Assembly (NCBI GenBank): GCA_035610365.1
Contig: CM069433.1
Span: forward strand, 80,758,236-80,822,235
Direction: 5' to 3'
Source of the DNA: Aquatica leii
Taxonomy: Eukaryota; Arthropoda; Insecta; Coleoptera; Lampyridae
DNA: 64,000 nt
Part shown: positions 1 through 10,604 of the stretch, piece by piece
How the letters are laid out: every line of letters begins with the position of its first letter
Position numbering within the stretch: the stretch's first letter is position 1
The notes under the pieces: generated by a model
Told to the model about the DNA's origin: nothing
The model's database searches: none
What the model saw: the letters and a program-made list of their open reading frames with translations, nothing else
Made by a program: the position numbers and the translations under genes

Positions 1-1967
1 AATAGTAATATTATCTCCATTTGGGATAGACATGCTGCAATTAAAACTATAAGAATTTCTAAACCTTATGCTCCTTGGTTAACTGATAATCTTAAGTTAA
101 TGATGTCTCTTAGAGATAAAGCATTGAAAAGGTTTAAAAATCTCGGAGTGAAATACGCAGTGAAAAAAAAGCTTATTTTGAATTCAAACTTCAAAAAAAT
201 GGTGGTAACGTATCTGCTGTTTGGAAAGAATTAAAAAAAATGAACATTTACAATAAAAAAACTTCATCTGAAATTCCCACAAATTTATTAGATGCAGATA
301 AAATCAACCAATCTTTTATATATCCACTTAGCACTTGCATGTCTAACGTAAATACTAATTTAATCAAATTTTATACTAACAATACATTTAAATACTTTAG
401 CTATAAGTTTACCTTTCGACCTGTAAGTAATACTGAAATTCAACGTATAATTTCTAGTATTCGGTCAAATGCGTATGGATCAGATGGCATTAATATTAAA
501 ATGATACAATTGTGTTGTCCTTTTATAATTCCATTTATCACTCATATTATTAACTTTTGTTTACTAAAAAGCGTGTTTCCTGAATTGTGGAAAAATGCTA
601 ATGTTATTCCTCTGCCCAAAGTTAAAGATCCTAATGAATTTAAAGACCTTCGCCCTATTAGCCTTCTCCCGTGCTTTTCTAAAATATTAGAAAAAATAAT
701 GGCCGAACAAATGCTTAATTTTACAAATCATCATGCTATATTACCAGAATTACAATCTGGTTTTAGACCTAACCATAGCTGTACAACAGCACTTCTAAAC
801 ATTACTGATACCATAATACGAAATGTTGATAGCAATAAATTATGTCTCCTTGTAATGATTGATTATTCGAGAGCATTTGATACGTTGTGTCACAATGTGT
901 TAGTATCTATATTAAAATTTATTGGTTTTAGTGGTAGCGCTGTAGAATTAGTTAATAATTATTTAAAAAATCGTAATCAAACTGTAATTTTGCCTAATTC
1001 CGTATCGCTTCCTCTACCTATAGTATCAGGTGTACCTCAAGGATCAATACTTGGACCTTTATTATATACAATTTATACTTTAAATTTAAAAAGTTCTTTA
1101 AAACATTGTGAGTACCATCTGTACGCGGATGACACGCAGCTTTTATTTGCTTTTGATCGTGCATATAGTGATGTTGCAATCAAAATTGTTAGCAATGATA
1201 TTCGCATTTTACTAAAATATTCTAAGGAACATAATTTAACGATAAATACAAAAAAATGCTCAGTGATGTTATTTGGTAGAGCAAAATTAAGAAACGATGT
1301 TTTGCCAAGTTTGTTTATTAAAGTTAACGACACTATACTACCTATTGTGGAAGTCGCAAAAAATCTTGGTCTGTGGATTGATTCTAATCTCCGGTTTAAT
1401 AAACATATATCTGTGGTAATTCAAAAATCTTACGCACAGCTACGGGTAATTTTTATTAACAAATTTAGTATAAGTCGAAAAATTCGAATAATGCTTTGTG
1501 AGTCGTTAGTACTGTCTCAGTTTAACTACTGTGATAGTATTTACGGCCCTTGTTTAGATGAAACAGATGTCAAACGAATTCAACGCATGCAAAACTCATG
1601 TCTTCGTCTAATCTTTGGTATTCGTAAATATCAACATATTTCGCACAAACTATTTAGTCTTAATTGGTTAAATATGAAATATCGGAGGATCCTACATGCT
1701 ACTTGCTTATTCCACAAAATAATTTCGTCTAAAACTCCATCATATTAATATAATAAAATTACGTTTAGACACGAAGTGCATAATGTTAATATACGCAGTA
1801 AACAACTGTTAACTACAGCAGCACATAAAACAAGTTTTTTTAAACGATCATTTACATATAATATTTCACATACGTATAATGCGTTACCTGAAAACTTAAA
1901 ACTAATGACACAAAACTGTTTTAAAAAGCATGTTCATTACATTTTGTATAGTAAACAGAATTTATAA
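1..1967 (+). pseudogene. CR1-like ORF2 (reverse transcriptase), frameshifted with one internal stop
   Basis: ORF2 would encode the endonuclease plus reverse transcriptase that copies the element RNA at the nicked target. Positions 1-150 read in frame 1 and contain the linker motif APWLTDNLKLMMSLRDKAL; the frame is lost between about 150 and 195 and resumes in frame 3, where an open stretch runs from 240 to 1745. Counted from the Met at 240, RT motif A (MIDYSRAFD) is near residues 206-214, GVPQGSILGP near 264-273 and the catalytic YADD at 295-298, all intact. A TAA at 1746-1748 interrupts it, but the same frame continues to 1967 with the typical CR1-type tail (HNVNIRSK, KRSFTYNISHTYNALP). It therefore needs one frameshift and one nonsense change to explain its state. 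Reverse transcriptase identity is certain; the exact clade is inferred. Confidence 0.85.
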
Positions 1968-2177
1968 CTTTTATTTTTGCATTTATTAACACATTATAAT
2001 GATAGACCTTGATGTTACTCACCATTTCATTTTTTTTAAGCTTATTTTATTGTATTTTCGGGGTTAAGTGGAAGAACAGATGGTTTGTTAAACCTATCTG
2101 AACTTCGCCCTTTTGAGTTATAGATATTAAGAAGTTATTTGTATAAATGTAAGTATTCATATACTCAAATAAATTCC

Positions 2178-2202
2178 AAATAATAATAATAATAATAATA
2201 AT
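2178..2202 (+). repeat. TAA simple-repeat tail of the LINE
   Basis: An uninterrupted run of TAA units follows an AATAAA-like stretch and ends the CR1-like element. LINEs of this group end in short tandem repeats rather than a long poly(A). Confidence 0.8.
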
Positions 2203-2205
2203 CCT

Positions 2206-2573
2206 AAAGTATCATCAGATTTACGCAATAATCTACCTTAACGCAACCATGTGTGTTAATTTACATTTTTGTAATACAAATTAAAACATGATACATAAAG
2301 AACAGAAATGATAATAATATCGATTACATTTATGGATTATAATAAAATGTTTCGACTTACAGTTTATTGTTCCATTTCGTAATTGTACACACAGCATCAC
2401 TTATCAAACTACAACCGAACAAGTGAAAAGATATCAACTTGCAGCGCAAGCGTTGACGACAGTAATCAAAAGTATAGCAACGACTAATGCTGACTAATCA
2501 CAAAGTATTTGTTTTTCCTAGAACGATTCCACTGTTTTGAAAATAATTCAATCTTATTTAATCGATCTTCAAA
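2206..2573 (+). repeat. Dispersed repeat copy 1 (partner at 57541-57850)
   Basis: The stretch starting GTATCATCAGATTTACGC shares long blocks with 57541-57850 in the same orientation, including GTTTATTGTTCCATTTCGTA and GCAACGACTAATGCTGA. By eye identity is well above 80 percent in the shared blocks, with a 30-40 base insertion near 2240-2280 in this copy. It contains no open frame. The family is unknown; a non-autonomous element is the simplest reading. It begins within four bases of the LINE tail, so the LINE probably landed at or in this repeat. Confidence 0.7.
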
Positions 2574-2882
2574 CAATTCTTGTTATTCAAAAAATATTCG
2601 GTTTTAATAAATCAGTTTTTGGACGGTTGCTGATTATGGGATAAAAATTGCAACTACTGAAACGGTTTAAAACTGATTGTAAAAAATCGGAACTCTTTCA
2701 ATTTATTCACTGTCAGTTACATGTAAATGATATAAAAATGGAACTAACACGAAACAACGTAATGAAACAATTGTTTTAATTTTGTGACTGCAACAGTTTC
2801 AATCCGTGTTTACTGGGTAGTTATAGTGTATAATAATTTATTTTTACTTTATAATTAGTAAGTAGTATTTAAAAATATAAAA

Positions 2883-3194
2883 TTAGGCAACCAAACTAAC
2901 GCTTACTTTAGTTAACAAAAATAATGAGTCTGGGGCCTTACTAATAAACTTGTTTATTTCATTAAACGTGAAAGTTTTAGATTTTTTAGGTTTGTGTTTT
3001 AATGATTCCCTTTTAATAAGTGCTATCACTTTGGAATATTTAGAAATATTAATATTGTTATAAACTGACGAACAAGATTTTAGCACTAAAAAAATTGGCC
3101 ACAATGATTTCTTGCAAGATATTTTTTTGAAAATATGCCAATAAGCAATTTTTTGTATAAGATGTACTAAATTTAGACTTAACACTGACAACAA
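2883..3194 (-). pseudogene. Crypton-like tyrosine recombinase fragment
   Basis: The 103-residue frame resembles the core-binding region of insect Crypton-type tyrosine recombinases: a segment with LKS then NISKYSKVIALIKRES, a KPKKSKTFT stretch, and NEINKFISKAPDSLFLLTKV, which in the family precedes the catalytic domain. The frame ends exactly where the family continues into the first catalytic Arg region, so the catalytic R-H-R-Y residues are absent. It is an isolated scrap with no recognised flanks. The motif match is from memory of the family and was not searched. Confidence 0.5.
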
Positions 3195-3474
3195 AATATA
3201 AGCAGCACAAACACTTTAGAGATAAAATGTCAATTCATAGCACTATACAACTTTCGTCAACGTAACTATATCAAAATTTAACATTAAAATAAAATGATTG
3301 CTTCTGCTTATCAAAGGAATATTTGCTCGTTACAAAAAATTATGTACAAACCTCTTGCGAGAAGATTATTGGTTCGTAAATAACTATTACAATCACTTTT
3401 ATAAATAAAAGTATGTATGCTTAAATTACAATAATCGATGTATATGGAACACTTACCAACTAATTAAAGCAGAA

Positions 3475-3516
3475 TTAGGCATGGAAATGTTGCAAGGGTT
3501 GCATTTCCATACCTAA
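3475..3516. repeat. Short hairpin (15-bp arms)
   Basis: TTAGGCATGGAAATG and its reverse complement with one mismatch are separated by 12 bases. No rho-type or protein context; possibly a MITE relic. Confidence 0.5.
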
Positions 3517-3519
3517 CAG

Positions 3520-5630
3520 TAAGAGGTTTAATAGTAACCAATTTAACAACACTTAAATAAAAGATTTAAATAAAAATAGTTCTTGAGTTATAACTGAACA
3601 TATAATTTTACGTTTTCTTTCTTAATAAATTGTTAGTCTTATAACGCATGAATATATACCGTTTTAACTCGCTGAAACTATGTGTTAAAGACGGTTTGAA
3701 AAACGTTTATAGACTGCATTAAACGTTGTTTTTAGAAACTATGATAAATAGTAATTTATGTCACTGGCGTCGAATGTGAAGTATAGAATACCGAACGTTA
3801 ATTTAGCGTGAGGTCGTAGGGCCTAACTTATGACATACATTCATTATTTTTTGTGGGTTTTTTTGCAAAATTGAGTTTTTTATTGGAAAAAAACTTAAAT
3901 AAATGATATTGAAAACATGGCAAATCTAATACTACTACATTTCTTACTAGCAAAATCTGTCAACCTTGACAATTAATGTAACTTTTTAGATTAGTTTATA
4001 TAACTTTACATGACATACTCAGTAACAAATACTCGAAAATATATAATACTCTGTAGTATACGAATTTATAAAATTTTTAACATTTTGAAAAAATTTCTCC
4101 CTATACACACGTTTCTACTTGCATAATAACTGACTTAAAAACATATAATTTTATGTAAATTTTATTCTTTTTCTTTGCGGCTATAGTTATTTATTTGTTA
4201 TTACGTAACTACACCGATGAACTACTATTGATGTTTGCGATAAAGGCAGCACAGAAACATATATCATAGTGTTGTCATTTACGTTATATTAAGCGACATC
4301 TTACCGCTTTATGAGCAGGATTACTAAAGTTTTTATATTTTAAAGTGCAAAAATGCTTATTTAGTATGTACAATGATGATATTAATTGACAACAAAAAAA
4401 TAAAAATAATAATAATAGAAAACAAACCTACATATGAACATTATTTGTTGTAACCACAGTTTTTAAAATGTGTGTATTGTTTTTTTGTAATTATATTGTT
4501 TAACATATTATAATTGTATTTTAATAGTCAATTTTATTTATAACGCGTACGTATAGAAATCAGTGGCACCTTACTTATGAGTAAATTGCCGACTGCAGTT
4601 GACACAAGTTTCATAATTCTATAGCAAACCACAAATTGATTGAAGCGTTAACATTTGAGGATAATATTATTGAACCTTTCCAGGAACAATTAACACATAA
4701 TATTTTCTTAAATTTTACAAGCAAGCAACGTTCTTAGTTTTAAATTGTATAGTATCTTAAACTCTTTTTATACATTCACATATTATACATTTTGTAAGTT
4801 AACTAATCTTAAACAAAAACAAACGACGCTTTTTATTATGTTTTGCAACTTCATTATTTTATATATTTGTTTTACTTTACTTACATCAAAACTTCTCAAA
4901 TCATACCAAACTTGTTTTAAGGTTTATTGTTGAACTTTAGATAATAGACTTCTTTGTATTTTCTTTTTGTTTTTTATTATGATAATATATGAAAATATAT
5001 TAAAAATAATTTCAAAAATGGTACAAATACTAACGCATTTAATTAATAAAATTTCAATAAAACTTTACAAAACTTATTGACATTGAAATATTGTTGAGAG
5101 AATAAACCGTTTCATTTAAATTAAGTATGATGCCGTTTCTAAAATTTATTGTTTTAACAAGCCTATTCGCCATAAAATTAAATTGTCACGAAACGTAACT
5201 GCAAAAAAGAAAATTTAGATGCTCACTTTTTAAATTAAAAATGTTTGAAAAATAAACTTAGTTGTATTAATTTTGTTTATTAATTTATATACAGAGATTG
5301 TTTCTAAACTTTGATCAATAAAAATACCAAATTTAGAACGGTATTGATTTGTTATATAATTAAAAACTTTTTTATTATTTAAATCAGCGATACTCATATA
5401 AATAGACGGTAATAAAAAATCAAATTTATAAAATAAATTTGAATACTAAAAATAAACTGAAAAATTTAAATCAATGTTTGAGGTGATGAACTTGTTCGAA
5501 TCTCAAATACGCAGATTTATTATAGTAGTTGCTTTACTTGCATTAGAAAATTTAAGTTTTTGTTTTTGTATTGAATCGCATACTGCAAATCAAGAAGAAA
5601 AAGACTATCATGTTTAGATTTATAAATAAA
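3520..5630. other. AT-rich stretch without recognisable genes
   Basis: Both strands give only short AT-rich frames, such as a 62-codon hydrophobic frame at 4745-4933. I see no conserved domain, RNA gene or clear repeat here. Confidence 0.5.
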
Positions 5631-5644
5631 TATAAACAATAACG
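5631..5644 (+). repeat. Target-site duplication, left copy
   Basis: tataaacaataacg, identical to 8286-8299; the two flank the Penelope-like insertion. Confidence 0.85.
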
Positions 5645-5680
5645 GTAAAGTCGTTTGTCGTCCTGTTAGTCAAGTTGTAA

Positions 5681-5934
5681 GTTCTAGATTTTTATCTTCT
5701 TTAGGAGGGGCAATAAAAACCACTCTAAACTGTTTTTATGGCTACGTTTCGTGCCTCTAGTGTGCACTTCTTCAGGCCACTGAAAATTTATTTACGGTAA
5801 GTGAACAACATTACACAACGTATATAACAACTAACTGAATTTGTTAACAGGTACAGCATACAACAAAAACTTACAAGAAAAGGTTACGAGTGGTGGTAGT
5901 CCACTGGTCCAACAAGCATACCGTCTAATAAGTT
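5681..5934 (+). repeat. Inverted-repeat arm, left (pairs with 8030-8285)
   Basis: This arm reads gttctagatttttatcttct onward and matches the reverse complement of 8030-8285 with only a few differences. The inner junction falls at a shared aataagtt, suggesting a microhomology-mediated template switch. Confidence 0.85.
5738..5780 (-). ncRNA. Minimal hammerhead ribozyme motif, Penelope 3' pseudo-LTR
   Basis: On the minus strand the order is stem I GTGGC, core CTGAAGA, an extra A, stem II GTGC/GCAC with a 9-base loop, core GAAAC, GTA and stem I return GCCAT. The five-base stem I pairs fully if one G-U is allowed. This matches the minimal, probably dimeric, hammerheads known from Penelope pseudo-LTRs, with helix III reduced to ACGT and predicted cleavage after the A at 5743. 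The unpaired A before stem II is a deviation from the textbook core. Confidence 0.7.
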
Positions 5935-6120
5935 ACTTATTCTAGTTAACATGAAATTATAAAAGTCAATGATTAAAAGAATTTAAATATATATACAAAG
6001 AAAACAACGGACATTAAAATTAAACAAACAATATACACTGAATGCAAATTCAAAAATAATTGTAAATATGATAAGGCTAATAGATAAAAATGACCATGAA
6101 ATCGCATACAGCTATAAAGC

Positions 6121-7626
6121 TTATCTTGCAATTTTTGAAATTAAATTATTGTAAATATTACTTAAATTGTTGGTGTCGTTATTGAAATTATTGTTGTTTT
6201 TATATATGTTGATGTATATCATTTCCGAGACTAACCTTTTTTTGAAATTATTTTCAACATCTAAAATTGTAGGATTGTTGAAATCGAAGGTATGTCCAGT
6301 GTTAATGTGATGGACTGCTAATGCTGTGTCTGCTTTTTTTGTTTTGCAATCATAACGATGGTTATTAATCCGATTTTTTACTTTTTGTTTGGTTTAGCCG
6401 ATATAACATACATTGCAATTGGTACAGTCTAGTTTGTATATTACATCGTGCTTTTCTATTGTGTTTGTTTTGTCTTTAGTTTTGCTGTACAGTGTATTAT
6501 AGATGGTGTTATTATTGTATATTGCTATTTTGATGTTATTTGTTTTTAAAATCGGAATGATTCTATTTGTTAAATTTGAGACATTAATTATTTTCATATA
6601 AGTGATGTTAGTATTAAGGTTAGTGGTAGGATTGGTGTTAGGGGTCGTATTAAGGTTAGTTGTAAGTAGGTTAGTTGGTGGCGGGATCACGATAGTTATG
6701 TTAGTATTAGAAAGTATTTTGTTTAATATATTTTTTGGATAGTTATTCTTCCTTAATATGCTATTTAAGATGTTAAGGTTTTCTTTGTGAAATTGAGGGC
6801 TACTCAAATTTATAATTTTATTTTTCATGGCCTTGATGACATTAATTTTTTGATGGTGTGGGTGTCTCGATAAAAAGTTAATTGTTCTATTAGAGGCAAT
6901 TGGTTTAGTATACCATTCTGTGACTAACATACTAGTGTTAACATCCTTACTGAGTCTAACATCTAGAAATGGTAATGAACCCTCTTTTTCAATTTCAACC
7001 GTGAATTTTAGATGTTGGTTGTAACTGTTAAAAATATTTAAAGTGTTTTCAATTTCTGTGTCGGGAATGCATGTAATGATATCGTCAACATAACATAACA
7101 AAAAGGTCGGTGTAAATGTCATTTTGTTTTTTACATAATTAAGCAAATCATGCATTGCAAGACTGGCTAGTATAGGTGATGCTGGGTTGCCCATTGCAGT
7201 GCCAAATTTTTGAACATACATTCTGTCATTGTACGTAAAATAACTAGAATCAAATAAGAATTCAATAATATTGACAACATTAATTAGTTCTAATGTAGTT
7301 TGGCTCTTTAACTCATTCCAATATTCTTTTAACAGTTTTACAGAGAGCTCTTTTGTAATGTTGGTGAACAAAGATGACACATCAAATGAAACAAGCAAAT
7401 GATTAGGCGGCATTAATGTGTTTTTAGTTTTAGCGATTAATTCGTATAAGTTTTTTATATTATATATAAATAAATATGAGATGTTCTGTATTATATTAGA
7501 TATGTATTTTGATAATTCATACGTAGGGGTTCCTATACAAGATACAATAGGTTCATCTTTGTGTGTTTTGATCAGACCGTAAAACTTGGGAGGTGTACTT
7601 GTATACGTTGTAAGTCTTTTATATGA
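6121..7626 (-). pseudogene. Penelope RT plus GIY-YIG endonuclease, one internal stop, 5' truncated
   Basis: The protein would reverse transcribe and integrate the element RNA. From the truncated 5' side: the Penelope-specific PPKFYGLIKTHKDEP and GTPTYELSKYI blocks lie upstream of the internal Met at 7413; then SFDVSSLFTNI (motif A Asp), GTAMGNPASPILASLAM (motif B), CYVDDI (catalytic motif C), SLPFLDVRL, an Asn/Thr-rich linker, and the endonuclease start DVIYKLDCTNCNVCYIG. A TAA at 6394-6396 follows YIG directly, where the family has Gln; the same frame continues to the natural stop at 6121-6123, with the NRINNH and SEMIYI positions of the GIY-YIG fold. One nonsense change and loss of the N-terminal region are the only obvious lesions. 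Identity as Penelope-like is very secure. Confidence 0.92.
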
Positions 7627-8030
7627 AAATTTATTTACGGTAAGTGAACAACATTACACAACGTATATAGCAACTAACTGAATTTGTTAACAGGTACAGC
7701 ATACAACAAAAAAACTTACAAGAAAAGGTTACGAGTGGTGGTAGTCCACTGGTCCAACAAGCATACCGTCTAATAAGTTACTTATTCTAGTTAACATGAA
7801 ATTATAAAAGTCAATGATTAAAAGAATTTAAATATATATACAAAGAAAACAACGGACATTAAAGTTAAACAAACAATATACACTGAATGCAAATTCAAAA
7901 ATAATTGTAAATATGATAAGGCTAATAGATAAAAATGACCATGAAATCGTATACAACTATAAAGCTTATCTTGCAATTTTTGAAATTAAATTATTGTAAA
8001 TATTACTTAAATTGTTGGTGTCGTTATTGA
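7624..8030 (-). repeat. Internal pseudo-LTR copy (direct repeat of 5781-6186)
   Basis: This 407-base block repeats 5781-6186 with a handful of changes. It carries the last endonuclease codons of an upstream tandem copy (stop at 7966-7968) and its 3' UTR, but stops just short of the hammerhead region. It joins the RT frame directly at 7624-7626, which places the tandem junction there. Confidence 0.85.
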
Positions 8031-8285
8031 ACTTATTAGACGGTATGCTTGTTGGACCAGTGGACTACCACCACTCGTAACCTTTTCTTGTAAGTTTTTT
8101 TGTTGTATGCTGTACCTGTTAACAAATTCAGTTAGTTGTTATATACGTTGTGTAATGTTGTTCACTTACCGTAAATAAATTTTCAGTGGCCTGAAGAAGT
8201 GCACACTAGAGGCACGAAACGTAGCCATAGAAACAGTTCAGAGTGGTTTTTATTGCCCCTCCTAAAGAAGATAAAAATCTAGAAC
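8030..8285 (+). repeat. Inverted-repeat arm, right
   Basis: Reverse complement of 5681-5934. The arm runs directly into the right target-site duplication. Confidence 0.85.
8186..8228 (+). ncRNA. Minimal hammerhead ribozyme motif, inverted copy
   Basis: Same arrangement as at 5738-5780 but on the plus strand, because it lies in the inverted arm: GTGGC, CTGAAGA, stem II, GAAAC, GTA, GCCAT. Predicted cleavage is after 8223. Two opposite-strand motifs flank one insertion. Confidence 0.7.
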
Positions 8286-8299
8286 TATAAACAATAACG
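8286..8299 (+). repeat. Target-site duplication, right copy
   Basis: tataaacaataacg, identical to 5631-5644, directly after the inverted terminal piece. Confidence 0.85.
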
Positions 8300-9440
8300 T
8301 ATGTCTTTTAGTATTTATTTAATTATTATTCTAGCAGTAAAAATTACATACTATTTAAAACTTTTTTGTGATAAGGCCAAATTCAATTTTACAATCTTTT
8401 TAAGTAGCGTAATATTAAATCTGCTTGTAGCAGTATTTGTTTATTTTTTTATAATAATGCTTATTTTTAGCTTAACAACCTTGTCACTTAAGAAAACAAT
8501 TTTGTAAAAGAACACATTTACAGAGATAAAGATAACATTGATTAAAAGATTTTGTTTATACGTGAAACTTGTTAATACAGAAACTACTACAACCAGGTAA
8601 ATTTTCCGATTGGTGCAAGATTTATCATTGTGAAATTTTAGTTAAACTATGTAAAAAAATTCTTTTATTACAAACACTTTTTAAAATAACGCGATAAAAA
8701 TTGGAAACATTTATTTAAAAACTACATAGATAAATGTTAAGCATTTTGAAATGCGTTTAAAAAAATTGTAATTATTTGATGACAGTTTTTTATTTTACAA
8801 TTTACAGCTCGTGCTTCTAATTCAATTTTTAAATTCAAAGTTTTTATAAAACAATCACTCTCGCCTTTTGAACTCTACAAAAAATTTTTTGTGTTTTAAA
8901 TAATTAATAGCATCACTAAAACTATTAATATTTGATTTTTTTATTACGTCGTGTCCATCTTTCATGTTTTATTGTTTTATATATAGTTGAGACGCCGGAT
9001 CTTTGCACCTGTGTGTAAACGTGAACAACTTACGTTGATGTAGTAGCATTTCTGATTTTACGTTATAACATGGATAGAGCCTATCAGGTGATTTCATTCC
9101 GTTAGATTCAATTAATGAAATACGTTATTAGTGAATGTTGAAAATAAAAAGGATAAAATACCCATTTGTCGATTATTAAACATACATTTGTACTACACTA
9201 ATGTGAATTAGAGTAGTATAAGCACGTGCAAAGTTTAAAACGTTAATGACATAGTAAATGACATTTGTGTATCATTTGTACTTTTGTGTTATTTTATATC
9301 TTTGCTTATAAAAATTGATTCTTACTGTACTCTACTACTTCACGAAATCTGTTCTTATCAGAATAACAACATTCAATACTGGTTATTGTCACATCTCGTA
9401 ATTACAATATTTTCAAATAACTTTTAGTTGATTTAGATTA
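8300..9440. other. AT-rich stretch without recognisable genes
   Basis: Contains a 68-codon hydrophobic frame (8301-8507) that looks like translated T-rich DNA. No domain or repeat recognised. Confidence 0.45.
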
Positions 9441-9452
9441 TGATTTTTGGTT

Positions 9453-9770
9453 ATGTCTGGCAATCAATTGAATAGTCAATGCCAAGAGACGGTTATTCAT
9501 CTTTTGGTGTTTTTTCAAAAAGAAAAAGAAAATGGAATGCTTTTAGAATCTGTTAATAGTGTTCAAGACGTAAGATTAAAACTATAATATTAAGTTGTAT
9601 TATTTACGCTTATTTGTTTTTAGAAGGTTGCAATTGCACTCAATATTTTTAAGCAAACCGTTTGTAACATTGAACGAGAAAAATTTAAAATCCTGTTTTA
9701 CCATCACCTGGTAAAAAAAGAACCCCGTATTAAAACCATTAAAGACAAGACAGTATATAATACAATTTGA
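9453..9770 (+). pseudogene. Tc1/mariner-type transposase, first exons with intron
   Basis: The Met at 9453 starts MSGNQLNSQCQETVIHLL, then FFQKEKENG, typical for the N-terminal DNA-binding part of a large insect family of Tc1/mariner-superfamily transposases. After 39 codons a 54-base intron follows (9570-9623, GTAAGA to TTTTAG, phase 0). The second exon reads KVAIALNIFKQTV then IEREK, the rest of the helix-turn-helix, and a basic KKEPRIKTIKDKT stretch, before the frame ends near 9770. No DDE catalytic part follows, so this is a 5' fragment. The intron gives a continuous match across the splice, which strongly supports the reading. Related remnants lie at 31393-32960, 39440-39780 and 41159-42516. 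Confidence 0.65.
9570..9623 (+). other. Spliceosomal intron in transposase remnant
   Basis: GTAAGA donor, T-rich tract and TTTTAG acceptor, 54 bases, phase 0. Removing it joins GVQD-like and KVAIALNI codons into one helix-turn-helix reading. Confidence 0.6.
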
Positions 9771-9779
9771 AATAAATTA

Positions 9780-10600
9780 AGATTACAGTTAGTTTTAAAT
9801 AATATATTGTTGAAATTTATTGTAGATCTAATTAAAACAATGTCTTAGATTAAGATACGAAAAAAACTTAAACCTTAAACTTTAAACTAACTAGCTAAAT
9901 TTAAGTTGTTTAAACACGTTCGCGCGCTATCATTTTTCTTGAAGTAATCTTACGAAAACCAGTCGTGCAAGCAAGATAAAGTTTGATTTAATTAAACAGT
10001 ATAATAACGTAACGTAAAGAACGTACTTTCAAAACTTTTTACAAAAATTGGAAAATATCAATTGTAATTAAATGACATAAAAAAGAATTGAATATTTCCT
10101 AATCACGTTATCATGCGTTGGCTGAACTTGAAAATGTATTTACCGAGTAACAAACTAATAAATTATGTTTTGCTACTGACATTTAAAAATTAAAGTAGAA
10201 ATACCTTGATGAGCAGGTGTAATATAGAAAAAATAATATACTCAAAATAGATTAATCAGCCTCGCTCACGATCGACATGTCTCAAACGGTAGCTTTTGTA
10301 GACCGGTTAGTAACCCCTTTTGCAGAGCTTTAGTAATAAACAATCATAAGGATAACAAATGAAGAACTCAAAAAGTATAAATTAGTAACTCGCAACCACG
10401 GGTATATAAAATTGTATAACTAATCTTTAGTAGATCCCCGTTTCAATTGCAACATATTAAACAGGTTTTGCAAAGGTTTATGCGTTCTGTATCATTAAAA
10501 AGATTAACAGAAAATAGATGTTGATGGAAGAAAATGTTACCCGTACCAAGAGTTCTTTTCAACCTCCGACCAGATTAAACTTACTTACTTCTTTAGGTTA
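9780..10600. other. AT-rich stretch, no gene seen
   Basis: Only short frames. A SLKRLTENRC-like string at about 10489 faintly recalls hAT-type proteins but is too short to call. Confidence 0.35.
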
Positions 10601-10604
10601 ATTT

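Larger units (their letters stand above)
1..2202 (+). mobile_element. CR1/jockey-like LINE, 3' part (RT, 3' UTR, TAA tail)
   Basis: The element enters from beyond the left edge. It comprises the linker between endonuclease and reverse transcriptase, the reverse transcriptase domain, a C-terminal tail, a 3' UTR of about 210 bases and a TAA-type simple-repeat tail at 2178-2202. The 3' UTR has a short GC-richer stretch (about 2060-2110, a GTGGAAGAACAG-type motif) followed by a short distance to the tail, as is usual for CR1-group 3' ends. Family knowledge: such LINEs insert by target-primed reverse transcription and are usually 5' truncated; here truncation cannot be judged because the 5' end lies outside the window. 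The sequence right after the tail (2206 onward) is a separate dispersed repeat. Confidence 0.85.
5645..8285 (-). mobile_element. Penelope-like element insertion with direct and inverted pseudo-LTRs
   Basis: A 2.64-kb insertion is bounded by a perfect 14-bp target-site duplication (tataaacaataacg at 5631-5644 and 8286-8299). In the minus-strand direction it consists of an inverted terminal piece (8285-8030), the 3' end of an upstream tandem copy (8030-7624), a 5'-truncated RT-endonuclease frame (7626-6121) and the 3' pseudo-LTR (6120-5645). The 7624-8030 block is almost identical to 5781-6186 in direct orientation, and 8030-8285 is the inverted copy of 5681-5934. Partial tandem copies and inverted terminal pieces are known hallmarks of Penelope-like elements. 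Near identity of the repeats argues for fairly recent insertion. Confidence 0.9.

Noticed and set aside
5480-5510. GTTCGAATC, a tRNA T-arm-like word
   Set aside because: No acceptor stem, anticodon arm or D arm can be drawn around it.
8301-8507. Hydrophobic 68-codon frame that could be a small membrane protein
   Set aside because: Composition is that of translated T-rich DNA; no start context, no partner, directly beside a transposon edge.
10480-10530. SLKRLTENRC string suggesting a hAT-type protein
   Set aside because: Too short, interrupted by a stop, and no second motif nearby.
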